Shown: in pieces, positions 12,223 to 24,000 of the stretch
Position numbering within the stretch: position 1 is the stretch's first letter
Layout: each line of letters starts with the position of its first letter
Assembly (NCBI RefSeq): GCF_023898315.1
Contig: NC_064614.1
Location: forward strand, 1,051,652,432-1,051,716,431
Direction of reading: 5' to 3'
DNA length: 64,000 nt
Source: Schistocerca nitens
Taxonomy: Eukaryota; Arthropoda; Insecta; Orthoptera; Acrididae
Translations under genes and position numbers: made by a program
Notes under the pieces: model-generated
Told to the model about the DNA's origin: nothing
Database searches by the model: none
The model's input: only the letters and a program-made list of their open reading frames with translations

Positions 12223-12524
12223 TTAACCATACAGTACAGCTGCATGCCCTCGGGAAAAATTACGGCTGTAGTTTCCCCTTGATTTCAGCCGTTCGCAGTA
12301 CTAGCACAGCAAGGCCGTTTGACATTTGGCCCTGCAACTACTGAAAAGGCTGCTGCCCCTCTTCAGGAACCATACGTTTGTCTGGCCTCTCAACAGCTAC
12401 CCCTCCGTTGTTGTTGCACCTACGGTACGGCTATCTGTATCGCTGAGGCACGCAAGCCTCCCCACCGACGGCAAGGTCCATGTTTCATGGGGGGGGGAGG
12501 GGGGGGGGGGTGGATACACGATGT

Positions 12525-12989
12525 ACAACCTATCAAATGATACCTACTCCGGTTGTAAATCACAGCAAAGTATCGATATGAGTGCTTGTAAGGTGCGAAA
12601 CTACAGCCACCTTACAATATACATTCTGTTATTGTGTCTTTTCCTTACATGTATGATCTTGTTCAATATAGTAGCTGCATTGCTATCTGAGCCTGTTGCC
12701 TGTAGGGTACAAGAGTAGAAGGTGATACATTGTAGATAATTTTAGTGAATCAGTTGATTATCCTGGTTAGCTAAGTACGCCCTGGTACAGTTATTGTCAG
12801 GCAGAAGCTAATTTAACTTTTTCTTTTATATCCACTTGTAATGTTAATCACAGGCGGAAACAAGTAAAGATTTTTATCTTGAAGTGGAGCTCACTTTATA
12901 GTCATACTGGAGCAAACAACGGACGTGTTTTAGCATGAGCTCTGTTGCATACTATGGTTGCTCCATGTGCAGCATGCAGTTTTGATTTA
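12525..12989. other. Unassigned DNA
   Basis: AT-rich spacer between the LINE and the Tc1 transposon, with no recognisable element. Confidence 0.45.
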
Positions 12990-12991
12990 TA

Positions 12992-14413
12992 CACTCATGG
13001 AAATTGAAATAAGAACACCGTGAATTCATTGTCCCAGGAAGGGGAAACTTTATTGACACATTCCTGGGGTCAGATACATCACATGATCACACTGACAGAA
13101 CCACAGGCACATAGACACAGGCAACAGAGCATGCACAATGTCGGCACTAGTACAGTGTATATCCACCTTTCGCAGCAATGCAGGCTGCTATTCTCCCATG
13201 GAGACGATCGTAGAGATGCTGGATGTAGTCCTGTGGAACGGCTTGCCATGCCATTTCCACCTGGCGCCTCAGTTGGACCAGCGTTCGTGCTGGACGTGCA
13301 GACCGCGTGAGACGACGCTTCATCCAGTCCCAAACATGCTCAATGGGGGACAGATCCGGAGATCTTGCTGGCCAGGGTAGTTGACTTACACCTTCTAGAG
13401 CACGTTGGGTGGCACGGGATACATGCGGACTTGCATTGTCCTGTTGGAACAGCAAGTTCCCTTGCCGGTCTAGGAATGGTAGAACGATGGGTTCGATGAC
13501 GGTTTGGATGTACCGTGCACTATTCAGTGTCCCCTCGACGATCACCGGTGGTGTACGGCCAGTGTAGGAGATCGCTCCCCACACCATGATGCCGGGTGTT
13601 GGCCCTGTGTGCCTCGGTCGTATGCAGTCCTGATTGTGGCGCTCACCTGCACGGCGCCAAACACGCATACGACCATCATTGGCACCAAGGTAGAAGCGAC
13701 TCTCATCGCTGAAGACGACACGTCTCCATTCATCCCTCCATTCACGCCTGTCGCGACACCACTGGAGGCGGGCTGCACGATGTTGGGGCGTGAGCGGAAG
13801 ACGGCCTAACGGTGTGCGGGACCGTAGCCCAGCTTCATGGAGACGGTTGCGAATGGTCCTCGCCGATACCCCAGGAGCAACAGTGTCCCTAATTTGCTGG
13901 GAAGTGGCGGTGCGGTCCCCTACGGCACTGCGTAGGATCCTACGGTCTTGGCGTGCATCCGTGCGTCGCTGCGGTCCGGTCCCAGGTCGACGGGCACGTG
14001 CACCTTCCGCCGACCACTGGCGACAACATCGATGTACTGTGGAGACCTCACGCCCCACGTGTTGAGCAATTCGGCGGTACGTCCACCCGGCCTCCCGCAT
14101 GCCCACTATACGCCCTCGCTCAAAGTCCGTCAACTGCACATACGGTTCACGTCCACGCTGTCGCGGCATGCTACCAGTGTTAAAGACTGCGATGGAGCTC
14201 CGTATGCCACGGCAAACTGGCTGACACTGACGGCGGCGGTGCACAAATGCTGCGCAGCTAGCGCCATTCGACGGCCAACACCGCGGTTCCTGGTGTGTCC
14301 GCTGTGCCGTGCGTGTGATCATTGCTTGTACAGCCCTCTCGCAGTGTCCGGAGCAAGTATGGTGGGTCTGACACACCGGTGTCAATGTGTTCTTTTTTCC
14401 ATTTCCAGGAGTG
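12992..14413 (-). mobile_element. Tc1-family DNA transposon with intact transposase
   Basis: Inverted ends of about 28 bases: the left begins CACTCATGGAAATTGAAATA and the right, in reverse complement, CACTCCTGGAAATGGAAAAA. A TA dinucleotide precedes the left end (12990-12991) but is not preserved after the right end. The single gene runs right to left. A near-identical truncated copy is at 33460-34382, so this family has recently moved in this genome. Confidence 0.93.
13147..14169 (-). CDS. Tc1-type DDE transposase, 340 aa, uninterrupted
   Basis: A cut-and-paste transposase that would bind the element's inverted ends and catalyse excision and integration in the nucleus. Helix-turn-helix regions lie at about residues 13-50 and 70-115, beginning LTDFERGRIVGM and ending in TIRNRLHEAGL. 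The catalytic core has VVFSDESRF (Asp155), FQQDNASPH (Asp244) and RSPDLSPIEHVW (Glu277), then a GGYTLY C-terminus typical of the group. Counting residues gives 32 between the second Asp and the Glu, not the usual 34. The start chosen is the ATG at 14169, giving the length usual for Tc1; the frame stays open upstream to 14385 into the inverted repeat, probably untranslated. No stop or shift is visible. Promoter and activity are unknown. Confidence 0.9.
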   Translation of the reverse strand: MPRQRGREPYVQLTDFERGRIVGMREAGWTYRRIAQHVGREVSTVHRCCRQWSAEGARARRPGTGPQRRTDARQDRRILRSAVGDRTATSQQIRDTVAPGVSARTIRNRLHEAGLRSRTPLGRLPLTPQHRAARLQWCRDRREWRDEWRRVVFSDESRFYLGANDGRMRVWRRAGERHNQDCIRPRHTGPTPGIMVWGAISYTGRTPPVIVEGTLNSARYIQTVIEPIVLPFLDRQGNLLFQQDNASPHVSRATQRALEGVSQLPWPARSPDLSPIEHVWDWMKRRLTRSARPARTLVQLRRQVEMAWQAVPQDYIQHLYDRLHGRIAACIAAKGGYTLY

Positions 14414-14699
14414 GAAATTGTTATTCCCCAGTCTGAGTGTAGAGACCTAATGTTTGCAAGTGGTTGGATAATGTTGTTTAGTAAAGGGAATATTAATTAT
14501 AAGACTATGCTTGTAGAAGCCCCCACAAAATCCTGCGCCACAGAGAATACTAAAGGTATAAATACGATATTCCAGTGCATGTATTGTTAAGGAGAAGAGT
14601 GCAATGTACCTTCGGACATGCATGCCTGCTTCTTAATAACACAATCACTGCAATATAGTATTTATCCGACGATACCAGGGAACCACTCTCAATTAAAAA
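14414..14699. other. Unassigned DNA
   Basis: Short spacer; nothing recognised. Confidence 0.4.
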
Positions 14700-14945
14700 T
14701 GTCCTCCCCTGTATGGAAATTACATAGCCTGTGCATGAGGACAGGTTGTGACGCAGGAGCGACGACATATGGGACTGTCCGTCTGGACGTAGGTCGTACA
14801 CGCATAGACAAAGCGGTTAAGGCTACATGTCGCGTAAATCGAGAAACACGGGTTCAAGTCTCTTTCCAGCACAAATTTTCGTTGTCATCTTTCAGTTGTA
14901 TATTGGAGGGGTATTTGAATTAGCAACTGCGAATACATTTCATGA
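14700..14945 (+). mobile_element. tRNA-derived SINE (SINE-E type), diverged
   Basis: It contains a tRNA-like stretch with an A-box-like AAAGCGGTTAAGG and B-box-like GGGTTCAAGTCTC near 14810-14860. A body reading CACAAATTTTCGTTGTCATC and ending CAACTGCGAATACATTTCATG follows. I recognise this body from locust SINE-like repeats. No target duplication was found, so the borders are approximate. A relative lies on the minus strand at 43990-44200. Confidence 0.65.
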
Positions 14946-16285
14946 ACGTGTCTCTCATTTCGAGAAAACTTTCGGCTACAGAGACTCCAGAGACGCTGTT
15001 ATATCATTTTTTTCAAGACATCACCCATACCACAGGGTAATCGTAGGTTAATGCTGTACGCACACATAGAGTAAAAACATAAATACTCTGCCGTTTGTTT
15101 ACGGTTTTGTTTAACGAACGCAAATCTTTCTACAAAAAGGCAAATACCATGCCAGTATTCTACGTAGCACACACTGAAATATTTTGCTAGTTGTGATTTT
15201 CAAACAAAACGTAAAGAAACAAAACAGTTTTATAGTAAAACTAAGTATTTTTAAATAATGCTTCCAGGTACGTGGAGGAACACAATCGTTTCCAAACACT
15301 TACGTGATAAATGTCATAAAAATACAGTAAACAATGTTGTCTGCTTCATTTGTCGCGTAAGAATGAAATCATACTAATGTTTCGCGTCTGGACGTGACTC
15401 TTTCTACCAGTCTAGTACCTTTGTAGTTGCTCTTCTCAAATAGTCGGTCTAAAGTGCGCTGGAGATAAACATTAGTAGTTACATGACGTGAGAGGGTTCA
15501 ATATTAGGTTCAATTCTGATGGTGACAGCATGTAAACGTATTTCACTAGCATATCCAAAACGTAGCATGCTAGTATATTATTAAATGGTTTTTCTTTTTG
15601 GACGAGGGACGATAGCCAAAGAATGTTTGGTAAATCCTGTATTATATATTTTTTGAAGCGATAGCTCTATATAATTCTGGAATGTGGGAGGGATGTAATA
15701 TGAGAGTCAAGTACTAATAAAACGTGGAGGTAATTTATTTTAAGGAAGGATGATAGTGTCACTATCATAGCATATAGTAACAGAAGAAAGAATGAATGAT
15801 GGGTTAAATCACTGACGAATTAGAAAGAAACTTTCTCATTTGGTACACACTACTGGAAGGAAAGAAAAAGAGACCGAAAAATTAAGATTCAGATGCTTTC
15901 GGTAATAATTATAACAATAATAATAATAATAATAATACTAAGAAGAAGATTAATTGTGTTAAGTATCTAAAGATAGAGAGAAGAACGGACAGTAGTGTAG
16001 CATATCATGCAAACATCAGAAGCTACAACGTAACACATGAAAGGAAAAAGCAATCAGTAATTTAAATTAAGTACATTTATTTCATTTAAGAGATAACGTT
16101 GTTCTTCAGCAATGCACTTACGGACATAACCTCCACGCGCAGAGAATGTATTTACACATTACACAAGTAGCAGGAGAATCAGACTTCCAGGGGAAGTACG
16201 TAAAAGGCGTGAAAGTAGCCGAGCAGAACTAGAAATCCTAGTATTAAAATCGTAATGAATTTATTAATTCCTTACTTAATCTGAA
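14946..16285. other. Unassigned AT-rich DNA
   Basis: No gene or mobile element is recognised, apart from a short (AAT)n microsatellite at about 15910-15937. Confidence 0.45.
15910..15937. repeat. (AAT)n microsatellite
   Basis: About eight AAT units in an AT-rich stretch. Confidence 0.85.
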
Positions 16286-17364
16286 CCAAGGACCTTGCCG
16301 TTGGTGGGGAGTCTTGCGTGCCTCAGTGATACACAGAGCCGTACCTAGGTGCAACCACATCGGAGGGGTATCTGTTGCCAGGCCAGAAAAACGTGTGGTT
16401 CCTGAAGAAGGGTAACAGCCTTATCAGTAGTTGTGGGGCAAATGTCTGAATGATTGACTAATCTTGTCTTGTAACGTTAACCAAAACTGCCTTGCTGTGC
16501 TGATGCTGCGAACGGTTGAAAGCAAGGGGAAAATACAGCCGTAATTTTCCCTGAGGGCATCCAGCTTTACTGTATCGTTAAACGATGATGGCGTTCTCTA
16601 AGGTAAAATACTCCAGTGATAAAATAGTCACCCATTCGCACCTCTGGCTGGGTACTTCTCAGGAGGATGTCGTTATCAGGAGCAATAAAACTGGTGTTCT
16701 ATGGATCGGAGCGTGTAATGTCAGATCCCTTAATTGGGCAGGCAGGTCAGAAAATTTAAAAAGGGAAATGGATAGGTTAAAGCTAGATATAGTAGGAATT
16801 AGGGAAGTTCGGTGGCTGGAGGAACAAGACTTCTGGTCAGGTGAATACAGGGTTATAAGCACAAAATCAAATAGGTGCAATACAGGAGTAGCTTAGGTAA
16901 TGCATAAACAATACGAGCGCGGGTGAGCAACTACTAACTGCATAGTGAACGCATTATTGTAGCCGAGACAGACACGAAGCCCATGCCTACCGCAGGAATA
17001 TAAATTTATATGCCAAGTACCTCTGCATATGATAAAGGGATTGAAGAAATGTATGATGCAATAAAACAAGTTATTCAGATAGTTAAGGGAACTTAAAATT
17101 TAATAGTCACACGGCACTGGAATTCTACAGTAGGAAAAAGAAGAGAATGAAAAGTATTAGGTGAATATGGAATTGGGATAAGGAATGAAAAAGGAAGCCG
17201 CGTAGTAGAATTTTGCACAGAGCGTAACTTAACCACAGCTAACACTTGGTTTAAGAATCATGAAAGAAGGTTATGTACGTGGAAGAGGCCTGGAGACACT
17301 GGAAGGTTTCAGATAGAGTATATAATGGTATGAAAGAGATTGAAGACCCAGGTTTTAAATTGTA

Positions 17365-17567
17365 CGTGGTCGTGTGGTGGCGTTCTCGCTTCCCGCGCCC
17401 GGATTCCCGGGTTCGATTCCCGGCGGGGTCTGGGATTTTCTCTGCCTCGTGATGACTGGGTGTTGTGTGATGTCCTTAGGTTAGTTAGGTTTAAGTAGTT
17501 CTAAGTTCTAGGGGACTGATGACCATAAATGTTAAGTCCCATAGTGCTCAGGACCATTTGAACCATT
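17365..17567 (+). mobile_element. SINE-B inserted in LINE copy 2
   Basis: tRNA-Gly-like head (GGTTCGATTCCCGGCGGGG B-box region) joined to the common body. Target duplication TTTTAAATTGTA at 17353-17364 and 17568-17579. The LINE sequence is continuous across it. Confidence 0.93.
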
Positions 17568-17748
17568 TTTTAAATTGTAAGATATTTCCAGCGGCAGATG
17601 TGGACTCTGATCACAATCTATTGCTTATGATCTGTAGATTAAAACAAGAGAAACTGCAAAAAGGCGGAAATTTAAGGAGATAGGACCTGGATAAACTGAA
17701 AGAACCAGAAGTTGTAGAGAGTTTCAGAGAGAGCATTAGTGAACTATT

Positions 17749-18292
17749 TGTAAGTAGGCTGTTTAGGTTTTTTTATTGGTAACGCCACCTCTGTATAAAA
17801 ATCACTGGCTGTGCTGTGTGCAGTCTGTGTCTAGTTTGCATTGTTGTCTGCCATTGTAGTGTTAGGCAGCTGGCTGTGAACAGCGCGTAGCGTTGCGCAG
17901 TTGGAGGTGAGCCGCCAGCAGTGGTGGATGTGGGGAGAGAGATGGCGGAGTTTTGTAATTTGTCATGAACTGGTATATATATTGTGACTATTAAGGTAAA
18001 TACATTGTTTGTTCTCTATTAAAATCTTTCATTTGCTAACTATGCCTATCAGTAGTTAGTGCCTTCCGTAGTTTGAATCTTTTATTTAGCTGGCAGTAGT
18101 GGCGCTCGCTGTACTGCAGTAGTTCGAGTATCGAAGATTTTTGTGAGGTAAGCGATTTGTGAAATGCATAGGTTAATGTTAGTCACGGCCATTCTTTTGT
18201 AGGGATTTCTGAAAGTCAGATTGCGTTGCGCTAAAAATATTGTGTGTCAGTTTAAGCACAGTCTTGTATAATTGTAAAAAGGGGATGTTTCA
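17749..18292 (+). repeat. 5' LTR (544 bp)
   Basis: Starts TG and ends CA. It differs from the 3' LTR at 6 positions by eye (about 1.1%), with no length difference. It carries a TATATATT stretch near 17978 and would supply promoter and polyadenylation signals. Confidence 0.95.
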
Positions 18293-18568
18293 TATGTCGA
18301 CCCTTAGCCGAGGATACCTCACTGGAATCTTCCGATTTTTTCTTGTAGTTTGTGTAATTAGCGTAGATTCTGTTTATTGCTAGCGCGTAATTGTAGAGAG
18401 AATCTCCTTTGTAGTTGCAGTCTTTCATTGTTGTACAGTAAAACAGTTGTGGCATGCATGTAGATTTGCACCAAGTATTTAAGAAGACATTATTTCCATT
18501 TCTATGTTAATGTGTAATCTTATTTTGCTTTTCAAATTGTGCTTTTCTGTGTTATCATGTGAAATATT

Positions 18569-20895
18569 GTGACAATAATGGCGTGTGAAAAACGTAACAC
18601 TAGGCTCCAAAGTAAACTGAGAAATAATAGTGACGACGAGCGTAGCTTGCCAGCACCACTGTGTAATGAATTAACAGACGTTCAAAGTAGTAATTTGGTA
18701 ACTGTACATAGGGAAATGGAGCGGGCTGCAAACAATGGCGTAGACAGTGAAACAGGTAGTGAACAGGGAAGCATTATCGATCGATCGCTCGGCAACAGCT
18801 CGCTTCAGGAATCCGAAATGACAGGACACAATTTTGCAAATACTGTAGATTCAGGTTTTGCGTCCTCACCGTTTTCTCAAATGAGTCAAGACACATTTTC
18901 CACTTGTCAAAATGTGAATGTTGCCGGTGCAAATTCACTGCCGAAAAGCACTTAGGAACATGTTTCAGACACCAGTGCATTGTTATTACAATTAATGCAA
19001 CAAATGGGACAAAAGCTTGAAAAGTTAGACACAATGGAACAAAATCAGAGACAAACACAGCAACAGTTAGACACAATGGAACAAAATCAGAGACAAACAC
19101 AGCAACAGCTTCAAAAGTTAGACTCATTGGAACAAAATCTTAAAAAGTTAGACTCATTGGAACAAACTCTTGAACAAACACGTGAAGATTTAACTACCGA
19201 GTTACATAACATTGAATCGAAATGTCAAAAAGTCTGTAATGACGTAAAAACTCAAATTTGTGAGCATTTTCAACCTATTTTTTCGCGGCATGAAAATGCA
19301 TTACAGAATCACGAAGCAGCCATAAAAGAACTGCAAACTATTGTTCATGAAAATCATGAGACCTTGCAAGCTAAATTTGACTCAGTTGCATCTACCGATT
19401 CGGTTACGCAACTTGCAAAAACTCAGGAAAACTTAAAGGACACAGTAGATACTCTGAAAATTGGTTCAGAAAGACACATGGAGGAAATTAGTTCATTATC
19501 AGAGAAAGTAATTGAACTTTCGGATCAGCTAAATAATTTATCTACGAAGGTAGATGATAATCTGAATGACACAAAACCAGTAGACTTTAATGAGACAGAA
19601 GAGTGCGAACAAATTAGGAAACTGAAACAAAATCTGAATAAAATTAATACGCAACACCAAAGATAAATCCGGGAAGTACAAGATCAGCTGACACAGGTAA
19701 TACAAGAATTACGTATTTCAGAGGACACTCGCGCCCCAACACGGGAAGAGGGACTTAAAAATACGGAACACCCACAAGATAATAACACAGGACACTTCGG
19801 AAATTATGAAAGAAATTGGCAAGGTGCACCGAATTTTGAGATGGAACCGCCGACACGACGTAACAATGACAGATATGCTACTCGCCGACACGATGATTTT
19901 GACTATAAGCTGTTTATTACTACACGTAAATTCAAAACATTTAAGAATTCTGCCAACGACATTCATCCACAAGTGTGGCTCCATCAATTCTCTCATTGTT
20001 TTACTCCCAACTGGTCATTGGAGCACAGGTTAGAATTTATGTGTGACTACTTGGAGAATGAACCAGCTGTAAGAATGCGATCGGTCATTCACGATTGTCA
20101 CAGTGAAGGAGATTTTTATCATGCCTTCCTCTCAGCATATTGGTCTCAAGTACACAAGACCGAGTAAAACATAGCATCATAATGATGAAACGTTTCGAAC
20201 AATCTGAATTTTCCAGTCTTATGAAATATTTTGAAGACATGTTGCATAAGAATCAGTATCTTTCAAACCCATACAGCCCCTCAGAACTCATCCGCATTTG
20301 CTTAATCAAATTACCTGAACATTTACGGCATATTATTTTAGCAGGACGTTGCAAAGACGACATTGAAGCTTTTCATGGACTCTTACAAGAACTAGAAATT
20401 GACACTGACAATCGCGGAACGCAGGAGCATAACAATTACAGATCACATCCGTCGCAATTCCGCGATGAAAGAAATAATAACGGGACGCGACAAGGATATT
20501 CTTACAATGCAAATCGTGAACAAAATAGACACCACCTGTATGACAACTGTTGGCAGAGTAATAGTTACAGAGAAAGATCGCATTTCCATAGTAATGAAAG
20601 TGACAGAGACAACCATAGAAACAGACAATATGGGAACAAAAACAATTATTATCAAGGGAGACAGAATAACTCCAGACGCAACAGTTCAGCGCGCAGTTAC
20701 AATTCAGGGAGAAATTCTCCACCACTTAACCGACAAGAAAGAAACTACAGGAACTACCCACATAACGACAGACGTGAATTTCATCAGAACTGGCGGGATT
20801 CTAACAGAGCTGGGCCCTCTCGGCAAGGCGAATTTGTAGAAGTTTGGTCTCCTAATCCCAATAACGACGCGCGCCAACAAAGAAACAGACAATGA
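18569..20895 (+). pseudogene. Retrotransposon gag-like protein, nearly intact
   Basis: One reading frame from 18569 runs to 20167 with two in-frame stops (TAG at 18953-18955, TAA at 19664-19666). A one-base shift near 20150 moves to the frame ending at 20895. The whole would be about 775 codons. Order: a polar N-terminus; a long coiled coil (about 18980-19660) with repeated MEQNQRQTQQQL and KLDSLEQ units; a capsid-like helical region (about 19830-20400, with FKTFKNSAND, YLENEPAVRMR and LIRICLIKLPEHLR); and a low-complexity Asn/Arg-rich basic tail likely to bind nucleic acid. There is no CCHC zinc knuckle. It would form the particle shell around element RNA. The gag call rests on position and architecture, not on a database match. 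Confidence 0.8.
19020..19175 (+). repeat. Short tandem repeats in the gag coiled coil
   Basis: A unit encoding LDTMEQNQRQTQQQ occurs twice in tandem, followed by two related LDSLEQ units. Heptad-like spacing supports a coiled coil. Confidence 0.8.
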
Positions 20896-21088
20896 CCCGC
20901 ACCGCAGGCAGCCACCTGTGCCGGCTGGCTCAGAGAAAAATAACACAGACGCTAACCTTGAGAAAAGATTTAGCATTCCTCACCAACGTATAAAACATGA
21001 CAATTGCTTTTCAGTTGAAAGTCTGCATACTGGGAAGAGTAAAGGTTTACACCACATTTCACATGTAAAACCGTTAATTGAAAGATAA
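20896..21088 (+). pseudogene. Integrase C-terminal scar after gag
   Basis: After the gag stop another frame reads into a short tail with KSKGLHHISHVKPLIER and a stop at 21088. This resembles the last residues of gypsy-type integrases, where a KGLHH.SH.KP.I. tail is common. Its position immediately after gag implies one deletion that removed protease, RT, RNase H and most of integrase. The match is short, so it is suggestive only. Confidence 0.55.
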
Positions 21089-24000
21089 TCTGCTTTTTAA
21101 CTTAGTCTTGGCTATAAAATTTTTCACTTTACATTACCAGTATGCTTTGTCAGACTTAGAATCTGTTGACATGCAACAATGTTTGAAGTTAAATACCCAG
21201 TCAAGAACCGAGGGAACTTAGACAAGTAATTATGAATGCATTGTTATAGTGAACAGACGACACAATGATTTTATTTGTACGTTCTTGCTTGTTAGTTGCA
21301 CGATTACGTAACAACTATAAGGCTCACATACTTAGAACATTTACCGGTACTGCTAATGAGATTTTAATGCAACATTTTGGTTTACTTGAAATTTGGTGTA
21401 TCATGAGGTAAGTACATTGGCTTCTGCAGAAATTAGCTTTCGTAGGATGATAACTACGATACTTCCACAGAGATTATGTTGCAACAAGACGCACAGTTTA
21501 GCGCTACAGTACATGTATTTGAGTGATTAATTTTATACTTAAAACATTTATTTTTAAAGGTTTTTGAATTACAAAGAAAGTTTTCCGTGATACATTTTAT
21601 TCCATTGCAATAATCTGTAACACCTGAGGGTATAGTTACATTAATCCTCAGGGGGGTACACGCTTACTTTGTGTACCATGTGTGTGGCAAGCACAAGGAG
21701 CCTTAGCTAATATGGTATTTGCTTATACAACTTTACACATCGGTACCATATTTCTGTAACACACAAATTACACAGCTATCTGATCATTTAACTGAGAGAT
21801 AAACTTTTTTTACTGCATCAGTGACACATGTTTACGTAATTACACAGTTGGATAACTTCACACTTATGAAATTGTATTTTGTCTGTACTGTGTGAACTGT
21901 TCATATTTTTTCGGAACCATTGTCATACTATGAGAGCTTTGAATGATGTATTTGGTAAGGGAGCATGATTTTAAAGTACGTTTGAGGTAGATGACACTAT
22001 TGAAATGAGCAGAGAATTTTTTTTAGGTTTTGACATTATTGCAGAAAGCTACGACGTTTTCGAGATTTGACTGAGGTGTTATGATGTTATTTTTACGACG
22101 ACGATGTGTATTATGCTGTTGAGGTATGTTTATGATCAATAAGCTGATGCTATATAAGGAATGTGATTACGTGTTTATATGTATATGAATAATGAATAGA
22201 AGTTAGGGACTCTGGTTTGTGAAAAAGGATGTTGGAAACCGAGAATCGTACTTTAAGAGTTATGAAATGTGTGTAAATGCGTGAATGTATCACAATGCCG
22301 GCGAAAATTTTTTTGGGTTATATCAATAAGAGTTTGTTTCTACGGATTTGTAACGCAAATTCTTGCCCTGTGAAATATTTTTATATGAGACTGTCACTGT
22401 AGCGGAAACTGCTATTGTAAATATTTCGGGAAGAAAGGTAGGTCTCTGTAAGCACCCAGCTACGCGAAAGATGCCTGGAAAAAAAAAGCCATTAGTGTGT
22501 GCCAGAGGCGCAGGTGGAGAATAAAAAAGGGAGGCCATTATCCTCGCTATTGACATTCCTTTGTAGAAAGCATCGCAAAAACGACACGGTCGAACTTGAA
22601 AATATATGATTACGCTGTGGAGCTCTTAATTTATGATATTTACTGAAATACCTAATGAAATGATGAGAAATATTTTTACGTCTATACAACTGATTATGAC
22701 TACTGTTTCTCTAGTTGAGAGATTTTTCTACTAACTTATGAAATGCCTCATGACTACTGAATGATGTTCTTATGCTTTACTTTGTACATTGTTGCTTATT
22801 TCATTTGATATCTGGTTTCCAGCTGTGTTGCAGCATTAGTTTTATAAAATAAACTTAGACACATTTGCTAATGTGAACACTTTCTGTCAACAGATCTATT
22901 AAATAATTATTTTATGATCCACATTCTTCGAAAAAGGAGCTCTTGGAATGGAAAGAACAATAAGAAGGGACTGATAACAATAACTGCATATATAATTTTC
23001 TTTTCAAGTACTTGGTAATTTTTTGTAGAATTAGTTTTTGTGGTGCACCACTCTAATTACTTAGACATTAAGATGTGATTATACATTTCCCTTATCTGCA
23101 TTGTTATCTTTAGTGTACTATTTTTTCTGCTTGTGCTATGTCATGTTTAGGTATAAGTTACTTCATTATCTGCTACAGTTTGCCAGGCATAGTGCTACTG
23201 AATTTTAATTTGTGTTACTCTGCTAAGCCAGATTTATTTTTCTTGTTTGCTGCGCATTGCCTCATATTAGTTGTAATGTTGAATTGTTTGGTAATTTAGA
23301 TTTACTGTAGCTTGCTTTGCAAATTTCCATTTTTTTAATTGATGTTTGTGTTAATTGTTCTGTGCTGCTGCATTGCTTCGTCCCTTAGTTTAGCATCTGA
23401 GCTCAGTAGATTTAAGTTAGCTTAAGAGGGGGTAGACTATAGAATAGAATGAGTTGCTATGAATTGGAAGAAATGTTTTGAGAAGTTATACGAAAAACGT
23501 AAAGAAAGCAGGTATAGGTAGGACTTTCTTGAAAATAAATAATGAGGTAAGAAATATGTGAACATATAAATACAGAAAACATGCTTGGATAGGATTTTTT
23601 TGGTGGAAACAAATGTTGAAATAAGACGAAACATCTATGGAATGAAGTTTTGGGTTGGACTGCAGTACCAAATGTTACACTGAAAACAAACCCTGTCCTT
23701 TCCTCCTGTGTTATTCTGGTATGTGTTTATGTACCCTTGTGTATTTGTCTTTTTCCTGTCATTATGTGTTTAGCTAATAGGATTTATGTTGTAGAATTTT
23801 TAAAATACTATGTTATTTTCTTTGTAAAGATGTTTAGACATTATTTATTCTGTTCTGTTTTAATGCTCATGTGTGAAATTAATGTTTCGAAAACTATTCT
23901 CATTATTTTATATATTCACTTATGTCATAATTCCTGTAACACTGATGTATATGTTATTTCGATTCTTTTGTAAAGTTTGTTACTACAAATGTTATCTGTA

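Larger units (their letters stand above)
9024..12513 (-). mobile_element. RTE-like non-LTR retrotransposon (LINE), copy 1, nearly full length
   Basis: Minus-strand LINE flanked by an 11-bp target duplication, ATACACGATGT, at 9013-9023 and 12514-12524, so both ends are present. The 3' end is a (CAA)n-type tail, seen on the plus strand as GTT repeats at 9021-9043. The 5' end (right side) has a G-rich run on the plus strand at 12489-12510, then a conserved untranslated leader of about 270 bases also seen at 16286 and 60111-60478. One SINE-A is inserted at 10304-10503. The element encodes an apurinic-type endonuclease followed by reverse transcriptase, now interrupted. RTE placement follows the domain plan and short-repeat tail and is not proven by phylogeny. 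Confidence 0.93.

Noticed and set aside
13504..14436. Plus-strand open frames opposite the Tc1 transposase (for example 13948-14436, 162 codons)
   Set aside because: Shadow frames of a GC-rich real gene on the minus strand; the same shadow recurs at 33306-33926 opposite the second copy.
20333..20839. Overlapping frames antisense or alternative to gag (130 and 146 codons)
   Set aside because: They overlap the better supported gag frame and show only low-complexity Cys or Thr/Ile-rich text.
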